A stretch of DNA of 64,000 nt from Rhodanobacter sp. Root480 (lineage in GTDB: Bacteria; Pseudomonadota; Gammaproteobacteria; Xanthomonadales; Rhodanobacteraceae). Shown piece by piece: positions 25,704-36,474 of the stretch (the first letter of the stretch is position 1; each line of letters opens with the position of its first letter). The translations under genes were made by a program, and so were the position numbers. Location of the stretch: the NCBI RefSeq assembly GCF_001426645.1, contig NZ_LMEX01000003.1:159449-223448 (forward strand), in the 5' to 3' direction. Under the pieces are notes generated by a model, which saw only the letters and a list, made by a program, of their open reading frames with translations, was not told where the DNA came from and searched no databases.

Positions 25704-26965
25704 CAGGCCGCGCTGGCGACTTTGCGCCGGGGCTGCTCGCTGGCCATGCGCTCCAGCACCCGGTCGATGCGCACGAACACTTCCATCAACTGCGCCGGCG
25801 GCGGCAACAGGGTGAGCCGGAAATGGTGGCTCTTGGGCACGTTGAAGCTGCTGCCGGGCACCACCAGCACCGACTCCTCTTCCAGCAGGCGCAGCGCGAA
25901 CGCGTTGTCGTCGAAGTCGCCAAAGCTCTCGGCGCGCACGCGCGGGAATGCGTACAGGGCGCCGGCCGGGGCCACCAGATCGAGGTGGCGGCTGGCGGCC
26001 ACGCCTTCCATCACCAACCGGCGCGCCTCGTGCAGGCGGCCACCGGCGGCGGTCAGGGCGTTGATGGTGGGGGCGCTGTGCAGCGCGGGCGGCACCGCCC
26101 ATTGCACTGCCATGTTGGCGCACAGCCGCAGCGCGGCCAGCAGTTGCAGGGCGTCACGATAGTCAGCGGTCAGCGCGTGGCTGCCGGACAGGCTCATCCA
26201 GCCCACGCGGTAGCCGCAGGCGCGATGCACCTTGCTCAGGCCGCCGAAGCTGACGCAGGGCAGGTCGCCGGCGACCTCGGCCAGCGGCTGGAACACGGCG
26301 CCGTCGTACAGCACCTCGTCATAGATTTCGTCGCACAGCAGCAGCAGCTTGTGCCGCGCGGCCACGGCCACCAGCCGCTCCAGCAACGCGCGCGGGTACA
26401 CCGCGCCGGTGGGGTTGTTGGGGTTGATCAGCACCAGCGCCCGCGTGCGCGGGGTCACCAGCGCCTCGATCTCGTCCGGATCGGGCAGGTGGTCGTTCTC
26501 GGCCAGGCAGCGGTAATAGCGCGGCGTGCCGTCGTTGAGGATGGTGGCGGCGCTCCACAGCGGGTAATCCGGGCTGGGCAGCAGCACTTCGTCGCCGGGC
26601 TGCAGCAGGGCGCGCAGCGACAGGTCGATCAGCTCGCTGACGCCGTTGCCGACAAAGATGTGTTCGATATCGACGCCGCGGGCGCCGCGGGCGCGCTGCT
26701 GTTCGGCAATCGCTTCGCGAGCCAGTTCCAGGCCTTGTTCGTGGCCGTAGGCGTCGCTCTGGTGCAGGTGGCTGGCGACGGCCTCGCGCAGGTGGGCGGG
26801 CGCTTCGAAACCGTAGCGGCCGGGGTTGCCGATGTTCAGCTTGATGATGTCGAGGCCGCTGGCCTCCATGTCACGCGCGCGCCGGTTGAGTGCGCCACGG
26901 ATCTCGTAGCGCACTTCCGCCAGGTGCGCACTGGGTTTGATCGAAGCCACCACCGGCATCCTCAT
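25703..26965 (-). CDS. PLP-dependent aminotransferase (AlaA-like, class I/II)
   Basis: A 420-residue fold-type I aminotransferase close to alanine transaminase AlaA/YfbQ: 'IKLNIGNPGRYGF', 'VLINPNNPTGAVYP', 'LLLLCDEIYDEVLYD' and the PLP-binding Lys near residue 246 in 'SFGGLSKVHRACGYRVGW'. The reaction is expected to be transfer of an amino group between alanine or a related amino acid and 2-oxoglutarate. It is coupled to the SGNH hydrolase by a TGATG overlap. An ATG two codons downstream is an equally possible start. Confidence 0.9.
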   Translation of the reverse strand: MRMPVVASIKPSAHLAEVRYEIRGALNRRARDMEASGLDIIKLNIGNPGRYGFEAPAHLREAVASHLHQSDAYGHEQGLELAREAIAEQQRARGARGVDIEHIFVGNGVSELIDLSLRALLQPGDEVLLPSPDYPLWSAATILNDGTPRYYRCLAENDHLPDPDEIEALVTPRTRALVLINPNNPTGAVYPRALLERLVAVAARHKLLLLCDEIYDEVLYDGAVFQPLAEVAGDLPCVSFGGLSKVHRACGYRVGWMSLSGSHALTADYRDALQLLAALRLCANMAVQWAVPPALHSAPTINALTAAGGRLHEARRLVMEGVAASRHLDLVAPAGALYAFPRVRAESFGDFDDNAFALRLLEEESVLVVPGSSFNVPKSHHFRLTLLPPPAQLMEVFVRIDRVLERMASEQPRRKVASAA

Positions 26966-27157
26966 GAGTCAAGCCGACGCCACCGCCGGTTACTGAATGC
27001 TACCAGCGTGATGCAGTGCAGCGCGAGGTCGGCCGGGGGCTAATAAAGGGCTATCGTGCGGCGAACTGCGGGCAAGGCATAATCGCCGTGTCCTCTGATC
27101 CCCGGGCTGGCCGCCTCGACACGACCGTCCCAACCTTCCGGTTCCGCCGGACAACGC

Positions 27158-28228
27158 ATGCAGATCCCCGCCATGAGTGACGCCGAAACCATCGAACGCC
27201 TGCGCCGTATCGGCTGGCGTGGCGATACCTTGCCTGCCGCCGGCCTGCGCCTGGCCCGTGTGGTGGCCCAGCATCGCGCAGGCTACGAATTGCATGATGG
27301 CGAGGTGCTGTTCAGCGCCCAGCCGGACGGCCGTTTCCTGAAACGCGGCATCGACCCGGCCGAGCGGCCGGTGGTGGGCGATTTCGTCGAAGTGGCCAAC
27401 GGTGCACCGCCGCATATCATCACCGTACGGCCCCGTCGTACCGTGATGTCGCGGGCGGCGGCCGGCGAGCGCTACGAGCGCCAGCTGATCGCCACCAATA
27501 TCGACTACGTGCTGGTGCTGACCGGCCTGGACGGCGACTTCAACCCGGCCCGGATCGAGCGTTATCTGTCGCTGACCGAGGATTCCGGCGCCCAGCCGGT
27601 GGTGCTGCTGAGCAAGCTCGACACCCGCGACGATGCCGACGAGCTGATCGCCGCCCTGCGCGAACGGCTGCCGGCCGGCACGCCGATCCATCCGCTGAAC
27701 GGCAAGGACCCGGCCAGCGTGGCCTTGCTGGCGCCCTACCTGCAGCCGGGCGACAGCGCGGTGCTGGTGGGTTCCTCCGGCGCAGGCAAATCCACCCTCA
27801 CCAACACCTTGCTGGGCACCGCGCGCATGGCCACCGCCGAAGTGCGCAGTCACGACAGCCGCGGCCGCCACACCACCACGCATCGCGCGCTGCTGTCGCT
27901 GCCCAGCGGCGGTTGCCTGATCGACACGCCTGGCATGCGCGAGCTGAAACTCACCGGCGAGGAAAACCTCGACCTGTTCGCCGACATCGAGGCGCTGGCC
28001 GAGCAGTGCCGCTTCGCCGATTGCGGCCACGGCAGCGAGCCGGGCTGCGCGGTGCAGATCGCGCTGGACAATGGCGAACTCAGCCCCGGCCGCTGGCGCA
28101 ATTACCTGAAACTGCATGACGAGCGCGAGGAGCAGGCCGCCACGCTGGAAGCGCGCCTGCGCCGCCAGCGCGGGGGCCGCCCGATCGACCGTCCGCACAG
28201 CCCCCGCGGGCAACGCGAACGCGATTAG
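27158..28228 (+). CDS. rsgA: Ribosome small subunit-dependent GTPase RsgA
   Basis: A 356-residue circularly permuted GTPase. The OB-fold is N-terminal; G4 is 'VVLLSKLDTRDD', G1 GSSGAGKST near 204-212, and G3 'LIDTPGMRELKL'. The zinc knuckle 'CRFADCGHGSEPGC' lies near 284-297. RsgA checks late 30S subunit assembly. The start may be ATG 27158 or the ATG five codons later (MSDAETIERL). The QEGLA-family gene follows on the same strand. Confidence 0.96.
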   Translation: MQIPAMSDAETIERLRRIGWRGDTLPAAGLRLARVVAQHRAGYELHDGEVLFSAQPDGRFLKRGIDPAERPVVGDFVEVANGAPPHIITVRPRRTVMSRAAAGERYERQLIATNIDYVLVLTGLDGDFNPARIERYLSLTEDSGAQPVVLLSKLDTRDDADELIAALRERLPAGTPIHPLNGKDPASVALLAPYLQPGDSAVLVGSSGAGKSTLTNTLLGTARMATAEVRSHDSRGRHTTTHRALLSLPSGGCLIDTPGMRELKLTGEENLDLFADIEALAEQCRFADCGHGSEPGCAVQIALDNGELSPGRWRNYLKLHDEREEQAATLEARLRRQRGGRPIDRPHSPRGQRERD

Positions 28229-28334
28229 CCGAGCGCCCCACCACCCGCCTGCGAGCCCGCTGGAGTCGACCCATGTGCACCGCCCGAATCAGCCGTGTCG
28301 CCCTTGCACGCCGTCGGACCGGCAGGGCCAGGGA

Positions 28335-29621
28335 TTGAACACGCCGCCCGCCAGCGAGGCACAACTGCAGCGCTGCGCCGCGCTCGACCAGCGCCTGCTG
28401 GCCGCGGTGCGGGAGATCCGCATCCTGCCCACCGTGGCGTGGCCGGCGTCGCTGGAAGCGGAGATGATCCGCGCCTACGGCAAGGGCCGATTCACCCTGC
28501 CGCAGGTCACTTACACGCGGCCGGACCTGGCCGCGGTGCGGGCCGAACTGGCCGCCATCGAAGCGGCGGCCGGTGGCAACGACCCGCAGGATATCGATCC
28601 GCTGGACGACTACCTGCGCCGCACCGCCGAGTCGTGGCGCATCGCCGCCGAGATGCTGGAGTCGGTGGGCACCGCGGCGGTCACCGCGCCGTCGATCGCG
28701 CTGTACGGCCGCCCTGACGATCCCATCCCCGGCAGCCAGCGCAGCAACCTCGACGCGGCCCGCTATTTCGTGGAGCTGGCCAACGAACTGGGCGCGGACC
28801 TGCTCGCCGACGACAGCGGCGTGCCGATACCGGCGGACAGCTTGCGCCGCGACGTGGCCGCCACGCTGGATGCGTTTTTCGGCGAGGGGGTGATCCGCGT
28901 CGAGGTCGATCCGGAACTCACCGCCAAGGCCGCCGCCGGCGCCACCCGCATCCGCCTGCGCGGCGGCACCTGCTTCACCGAGTACGATCGCCACCAGTTG
29001 CTGGCACACGAGGCCTTCGTGCATTCGCTGACCGCACTGAACGGCCGCCGCCAGCCATTGCTCGCTTCGCTGGCGCGCACCTCGCCACGGGTGACGGCCA
29101 CCCAGGAAGGGCTGGCGGTGTTCGCCGAACTGATGTCCGGCGCGATCGACATCGCCCGCCTCAAGCGCATCAGCCTGCGCATCGTGGCGATCGACATGGC
29201 GCTCAACGGCGCCAACTTCGTCGAGGTCTACCAGTACTTCAGCGCCTGCGGCCAAAGCGTGGCCGACAGTTTCCACTCGGCCCAACGCGTGTTCCGCGGC
29301 GTGCCGCTGGAGGGCGGCGCGGCTTTCGCCAAGGACAACGTTTATCTGTCCGGCCTGCTCACCGTGCACACGTTTTTCCGCTGGGCGCTGAAGCAGCGAC
29401 GGATGGACCTGCTGCGCCACCTGTTCGCCGGCAAGCTGGCGCTGCACGACGTGATCTCGCTGCAACCCTATTTCGACTCAGGCGCCATCCTGCCGCCGCG
29501 CTGGCTGCCACCGTGGATGCAACACATGCACGGGCTGGCGGGCAAGCTGGCGTTCTCACTGTTCATCAACGGCATTCAGATGGAGAACGTGCAGGCGGAT
29601 GAGTTGGTGGTGGGCATGTAG
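28335..29621 (+). CDS. Flavohemoglobin expression-modulating QEGLA motif protein (DUF1704)
   Basis: A protein of about 428 residues with the name-giving motif in 'TATQEGLAVFAELMSG' near residue 256 and a preceding 'HQLLAHEAFVH', so the family is metallopeptidase-like. It has no signal peptide. No ATG is available near the 5' end: I use TTG 28335 ('LNTPPASEAQLQ'), with GTG 28275 as an alternative that adds 20 residues. It follows rsgA by about 100 bases. The family is known mainly by comparative genomics and its name; catalytic activity is unproven. Confidence 0.85.
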   Translation: MNTPPASEAQLQRCAALDQRLLAAVREIRILPTVAWPASLEAEMIRAYGKGRFTLPQVTYTRPDLAAVRAELAAIEAAAGGNDPQDIDPLDDYLRRTAESWRIAAEMLESVGTAAVTAPSIALYGRPDDPIPGSQRSNLDAARYFVELANELGADLLADDSGVPIPADSLRRDVAATLDAFFGEGVIRVEVDPELTAKAAAGATRIRLRGGTCFTEYDRHQLLAHEAFVHSLTALNGRRQPLLASLARTSPRVTATQEGLAVFAELMSGAIDIARLKRISLRIVAIDMALNGANFVEVYQYFSACGQSVADSFHSAQRVFRGVPLEGGAAFAKDNVYLSGLLTVHTFFRWALKQRRMDLLRHLFAGKLALHDVISLQPYFDSGAILPPRWLPPWMQHMHGLAGKLAFSLFINGIQMENVQADELVVGM

Positions 29622-29625
29622 CGAC

Positions 29626-29707
29626 TGTGGGAGCGACTTCAGTCGCGATGCTTCTTCTTTTGAGGCTCATCGACATCAAGAGCATCGCGACTGAAGTCGC
29701 TCCCACA
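29626..29707. repeat. REP-like inverted pair
   Basis: Left arm 29626-29655 ('gggagcgacttcagtcgcga') and right arm 29678-29707 ('gcatcgcgactgaagtcgct') are near-perfect inverted copies starting five bases after the QEGLA-protein stop. Possible transcript-end structure. Confidence 0.9.
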
Positions 29708-29816
29708 ACCCGCCCGCACGGTACTTTTGGAACGGGTCGCCGGTTTAACCCGGTGCTAACATCGAACGAAGCTTCCGCCGCGCGGAATTCTCCCTTTTCT
29801 CGCCGAAAACGCACCG

Positions 29817-32114
<2,298 letters not shown>

Positions 32115-32265
32115 GACGAAACGCCGCCGCACCGCCGTGACACCGGGCTGCCACCGTGCGGTGGCGCACGGGTGGGCCGGCCGCTAAACTTGATGGGCTC
32201 GCTGCATCCCCGGCCGCGGGTTCCCACATCAAGTCAGGCACCGCACGGCGCCGCGGAGAATCTTC

Positions 32266-34962
32266 ATGGATCAGCTCGACGATATCCTCAATCAGGACAT
32301 CGACCCTACCGAAACCGGCGAATGGATCGATTCGCTTGATGCGGTGATCCATCACGATGGCACCGAGCGCGCGCATTTCCTGCTGGAAAAAATGGTCGAT
32401 ACCACCCGTCGTTCGGGTGGCTACCTGCCGTTCAACCCCACCACTGAATACGTCAACACGATCCCGCCCAGCCAGGAGGCCAAGAGCCCCGGCGATGCGG
32501 CGATGGAATGGCGCATCCGTTCGCTGATCCGCTGGAACGCGATGGCGATGGTGGTGCGGGCCAACCGCAAGCCGGGTGAACTGGGCGGCCACATCGCCAG
32601 CTTCGCCTCCAGCGCCACGCTGTACGACGTGGGCTTCAACCATTTCTGGCGCGCACCCAGCGCCGACCATCCGGGCGACCTGATTTTCCATCAGGGCCAT
32701 TCCAGCCCGGGCATCTACGCCCGCTCGTTCCTCGAAGGCCGCCTGGCCGAGGATCAGCTCGACCTGTTCCGCATGGAAGTGGTCGGCAAGGGCCGCGCGC
32801 TGTCGTCCTACCCGCACCCGTGGCTGATGCCCGATTACTGGCAGGTGCCGACGGTGTCGATGGGCCTGGGCCCGATCCAGGCGATCTACCAGGCGCAGTT
32901 CTTCAAGTACCTGGAAAACCGCGGCCTGGTGCCCAAGAGCGACCGCAAGATCTGGTGCTTCATGGGCGACGGCGAATGCGACGAGCCGGAGTCCCTCGGC
33001 GCCATCTCGCTGGCCGGCCGCGAGGGCCTGGACAACCTGATCTTCGTGATCAACTGCAACCTGCAGCGGCTGGACGGCCCGGTGCGTGGCAACGGCAAGA
33101 TCATCCAGGAACTGGAAGGCAGCTTCCGCGGTTCAGGCTGGAACGCGATCAAGCTGGTCTGGGGCAGCTACTGGGATCCGCTTCTTGCCCGCGACCACAA
33201 GGGCGTGCTGCGCAAGCTGATGATGGAAACCGTGGACGGCGAATACCAGGCCTGCAAGGCCTTCGGTGGCGCCTACACGCGCGAGAACTTCTTCGGCAAG
33301 TACCCGGAGACGCGCGAGATGGTGGCCAACCTCAGCGACGACGACATCTGGCGCCTGAACCGTGGCGGCCACGACCCGCACAAGGTGTATGCGGCGTACC
33401 ACGCCGCGTCAAACACCAAGGGCATGCCGACCGTGATCCTGGCCAAGACGGTCAAGGGCTACGGCATGGGCCTGGGCTCGGGCGAATCGCAGAACCCCAC
33501 CCATCAGCAGAAGAAGCTGGACCTGGAATCGGTGCGCCACTTCCGCGACCGTTTCAACGTGCCGGTACCCGATTCCAAGCTGGAAGAAGTGCCGTATTAC
33601 CACCCGGGCAAGGACTCCCCGGAAGTGCAGTACATGCTGGAACGCCGCAAGGCGCTGGGCGGCGCGCTGCCGCAGCGCCGGCGCACCACCGACGTGAAAC
33701 TCAAGGCGCCGGACCTGGCCGCGTTCGAGCAGATCACCAAGGGCACCGGCGACCGCGAGATCAGCACCACCATGGCGCTGGTGCGTGGCATGAACCTGCT
33801 GTTGCGCGACAAGACCATCGGCCCGCGCGTGGTGCCGATCGTGGCCGACGAGGCGCGCACGTTCGGCATGGAAGGCATGTTCCGGCAGATCGGCATCTAC
33901 GCGCCGTTCGGCCAGAAATACCGTCCGCAGGATTCCGACCAGCTGCTGTACTACCGCGAGGACCAGAAGGGCCAGGTGCTGCAGCAGGGCATCAGCGAAG
34001 CCGGCGGCATGGCCTCGTGGATGGCCGCGGCCACCAGCTACAGCATCAGCAACCAGCCGATGCTGCCGTTCTTCATCTATTACTCGATGTTCGGCTTCCA
34101 GCGCATCGGCGACCTCTGCTGGGCGGCGGGCGACATGCGCTCGCGCGGCTTCCTGGTCGGCGGCACCGCCGGCCGCACCACGCTGAACGGCGAAGGCCTG
34201 CAGCACGAGGATGGCCATTCGCACCTGCTGGCCGGCGCCATCCCCAACGTGAAGGCGTACGACCCCACGTTCTCGTACGAAGTGGCGGTGATCATGCAGG
34301 ACGGCGTGCGCAGCATGCTGCAGGAGCAGGAGGATCACTACTACTACATCACCGTGATGAACGAGAACTACACCCATCCGGACATGCCCAAGGGCTGCGA
34401 GGAAGGCGTCATCAAGGGGATGTACCTGCTCAAGGACGGCGGCAAGGGCAAGAAGGGCGAGCTGCGCGTGCAGTTGCTCGGGTCCGGCACGATCCTGCGC
34501 GAGGTGATCGCGGCGGCCGAGCTGCTGGAGAAGGATTTCGGCGTGAAGTCCGACATCTGGTCCTGCCCCAGCTTCGTCGAGCTGCGTCGTGACGGTTTCG
34601 ATGCCGAACGCTGGAACCGCCTGCATCCGGAAGCCGAGCAGCGCGTGCCGTATGTCACCGGCCTGCTGGACGGGCGTTCTGGCCCGGCGGTCGCCGCCAC
34701 CGACTACGTGCGCGAATTCGCCGACCAGATCCGTGCGTTCATCCCCGACGGCATGCACTACACCGTGCTGGGCACTGAGGGCTTCGGCCGCTCCGACACG
34801 CGTGAGCACCTGCGCGAGTTCTTCGAGGTCGATCGCCGCTGGATCGCCCATGCCGCACTGGCCGCACTGGCGAAGGAAGGCAAGGTCAGCGCCAAGGACG
34901 TCAGCCGCGCCATCAAGCAGTACAACCTGGATCCGGAAAAGCCGAATCCGCTGAGCGTCTGA
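32266..34962 (+). CDS. aceE: Pyruvate dehydrogenase E1 component, homodimeric
   Basis: Full-length 898-residue AceE. The thiamine diphosphate motif begins GDGECDEPESLGAI near residue 234 and runs to 'INCNLQRLDGPVRGNGK'. The N-terminal 'DIDPTETGEWIDSLDAV' and C-terminal transketolase-like domains are intact. It decarboxylates pyruvate and acetylates the lipoyl groups of AceF. A ribosome site (cggagaa) precedes the ATG. The E2 and E3 genes are not adjacent; they lie at 45892 and 48531. A strong terminator follows at 34981, so aceE is probably transcribed alone or with maeB. Confidence 0.98.
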   Translation: MDQLDDILNQDIDPTETGEWIDSLDAVIHHDGTERAHFLLEKMVDTTRRSGGYLPFNPTTEYVNTIPPSQEAKSPGDAAMEWRIRSLIRWNAMAMVVRANRKPGELGGHIASFASSATLYDVGFNHFWRAPSADHPGDLIFHQGHSSPGIYARSFLEGRLAEDQLDLFRMEVVGKGRALSSYPHPWLMPDYWQVPTVSMGLGPIQAIYQAQFFKYLENRGLVPKSDRKIWCFMGDGECDEPESLGAISLAGREGLDNLIFVINCNLQRLDGPVRGNGKIIQELEGSFRGSGWNAIKLVWGSYWDPLLARDHKGVLRKLMMETVDGEYQACKAFGGAYTRENFFGKYPETREMVANLSDDDIWRLNRGGHDPHKVYAAYHAASNTKGMPTVILAKTVKGYGMGLGSGESQNPTHQQKKLDLESVRHFRDRFNVPVPDSKLEEVPYYHPGKDSPEVQYMLERRKALGGALPQRRRTTDVKLKAPDLAAFEQITKGTGDREISTTMALVRGMNLLLRDKTIGPRVVPIVADEARTFGMEGMFRQIGIYAPFGQKYRPQDSDQLLYYREDQKGQVLQQGISEAGGMASWMAAATSYSISNQPMLPFFIYYSMFGFQRIGDLCWAAGDMRSRGFLVGGTAGRTTLNGEGLQHEDGHSHLLAGAIPNVKAYDPTFSYEVAVIMQDGVRSMLQEQEDHYYYITVMNENYTHPDMPKGCEEGVIKGMYLLKDGGKGKKGELRVQLLGSGTILREVIAAAELLEKDFGVKSDIWSCPSFVELRRDGFDAERWNRLHPEAEQRVPYVTGLLDGRSGPAVAATDYVREFADQIRAFIPDGMHYTVLGTEGFGRSDTREHLREFFEVDRRWIAHAALAALAKEGKVSAKDVSRAIKQYNLDPEKPNPLSV

Positions 34963-34980
34963 TCGATCCTGAAGCAATAA

Positions 34981-35009
34981 AAAAACCGCCCTCCCCGGGC
35001 GGTTTTTTT
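34981..35009. terminator. Factor-independent terminator after aceE
   Basis: Stem ccgccc (34986-34991) with gggcgg (34997-35002), preceded by an A-run and followed by seven T. The A/T symmetry makes it work for both strands, serving aceE and the convergent gene at 35043. Confidence 0.92.
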
Positions 35010-35042
35010 ATCTTCCGATGGCGCCGTCAGGCACCGTCGAAC

Positions 35043-35375
35043 TCAATCGTCATCGCTGCTGAAAGCGCGGCGCAGCAGCAGGAAGGCGCCGATGGTGCCG
35101 GCCACGATTGCCACCGTGGCGACCGGGTGGCGATTCACCTGGCGGCGCATGCGGCGGTAGTGGTAGTTGGTTTCGTCGGCCAGGTCTTCCGCGGCGCGGG
35201 TCAACTGGCGGCGATAGCGGCCATCGCCCGCGCCGAAACGCTCCTGGATGCGGCGACGACCGCGGTCGATGAGGTTCTGCGCGCTGTCTACCGCGCCGTT
35301 CGCGGACTGGCGAACGCGTTGGCCGGCCTGCTCGCTGGCGTCACGAATCTGCCGTTCGATATCACGTCTGTGCAT
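35043..35375 (-). CDS. Small membrane-anchored protein, ElaB/YqjD (DUF883)-like
   Basis: A 110-residue protein. The N-terminal 80 residues are charged and helical ('QIRDASEQAGQRVRQSANG', many Arg). A single transmembrane helix follows at about 83-103 ('HPVATVAIVAGTIGAFLLL') with a short acidic tail. This layout matches ElaB/YqjD-type tail-anchored proteins that can bind ribosomes, but the sequence match is weak. A good ribosome site (aggagaa) lies 8 bases before the ATG at 35375, which decides the start over longer readings. Confidence 0.7.
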   Translation of the reverse strand: MHRRDIERQIRDASEQAGQRVRQSANGAVDSAQNLIDRGRRRIQERFGAGDGRYRRQLTRAAEDLADETNYHYRRMRRQVNRHPVATVAIVAGTIGAFLLLRRAFSSDDD

Positions 35376-35463
35376 GGCGTTCTCCTGGACTCTGCTGACG
35401 TCACAGGCTGCCAGCGCATTCGTGAGCGAGGCGTATACCCGCGCGGTCGGGCACGGGTACCGT

Positions 35464-36132
35464 TCAGCCCAGCAGGTACTCGCCGCCACGCTGCAGCGCA
35501 CGCTGGTAGCCCGGGCGTGAGTGGATGCGTTGCAGGAAGGCGCACAGTTTCGGCCGCGTCTCGTCCAGCCCGCCGCGCGCGGCGAACGCCTCCAGCGGAA
35601 AACTCAACTGGATGTCGGCCACGCTGAAGGTGGTGCCGCCGAACCAGTCGCTGCTTTGCAACCGGGATTCGAGGTAGTCCAGGTGCAAGGCCAGTTGCGG
35701 GTCGACGAAATCGTGCTGCACCTTGCGCGCGACGCCCTTGCCGATCGGCTTGGCGAAAAACGGCATCGGCGCGCGTTCCACCCGTTGGAACACCAGCTTC
35801 AGCAGCAACGGCGGCATCGCCGAACCTTCGGCGTAGTGCAGCCAGTAATTGCAGCGCAGGCGCTCGGGCGTGCCATGCGCGGGAATCAGCACACCGGCGC
35901 CGTAACGATCGGCCAGGTACTCGACGATGGCGCCCGACTCGGCCACGGTCAGCTTGCCGTCGGTGATCACCGGCGACTTGCCCAGCGGGTGCACCGCGCG
36001 CAGTTCGGGCGGCGCCAGCATGGTTTTCGGGTCGCGCTGGTAGCGCTTGATCTCGTACGGCACGCCCAATTCCTCCAGCAGCCACAGGATGCGTTGCGAG
36101 CGCGAGTTGTTGAGATGGTGCACGACGATCAT
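35464..36132 (-). CDS. Glutathione S-transferase family protein
   Basis: A 222-residue cytosolic GST. The N-terminal thioredoxin-like domain (1-80) has 'VVHHLNNSRSQRILWLLEEL' and the glutathione-binding 'HPLGKSPVITDGKLTVAESG'. The C-terminal helical domain contains 'WFGGTTFSVADIQLSFPLEA'. The catalytic Ser/Tyr is likely Ser10 or Ser12. A GGAG ribosome site precedes the ATG at 36132. It is a stand-alone gene upstream of the DUF883-like gene on the same strand. Confidence 0.92.
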   Translation of the reverse strand: MIVVHHLNNSRSQRILWLLEELGVPYEIKRYQRDPKTMLAPPELRAVHPLGKSPVITDGKLTVAESGAIVEYLADRYGAGVLIPAHGTPERLRCNYWLHYAEGSAMPPLLLKLVFQRVERAPMPFFAKPIGKGVARKVQHDFVDPQLALHLDYLESRLQSSDWFGGTTFSVADIQLSFPLEAFAARGGLDETRPKLCAFLQRIHSRPGYQRALQRGGEYLLG

Positions 36133-36474
36133 GAAGGCTCCGCAAGGGGCGACATGGTGAGTGGGTATCCGGCGGCGCCGGCCACGTGCGCAAGCATGCC
36201 GCACTGCATCACAGCATGCCTGATTCGCGTCTGTGCGGCAGATGCTCCGAGTGGCCGCCGAGCCATCGCCATCGTCTGGACATCCGAACCGTGCTCCAAC
36301 TACTGTAGGGCGGTTCTGAAGGGGTGATGAATCGGCAGTGTCCCGGCCCGGAATCAGCAAACTTCCGGACACCCGGCCAGGCGCAAAACGCTCCTTCCCC
36401 ATCGACGTTCCCGTCTGGCCCACCCTCGTGGCATTCCGGCCGGCGCGTCGCCCAACGCAACCCGAGGACGAAAC
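36133..36474. other. 342-base divergent intergenic region
   Basis: No gene is supported; this is the promoter region between the GST gene and the GH3 beta-glucosidase gene. A ribosome site 'gaggacgaaac' sits just before the latter. A short inverted repeat, 'gcatgc...gcatgc', occurs around 36193-36219. I see nothing else. Confidence 0.55.
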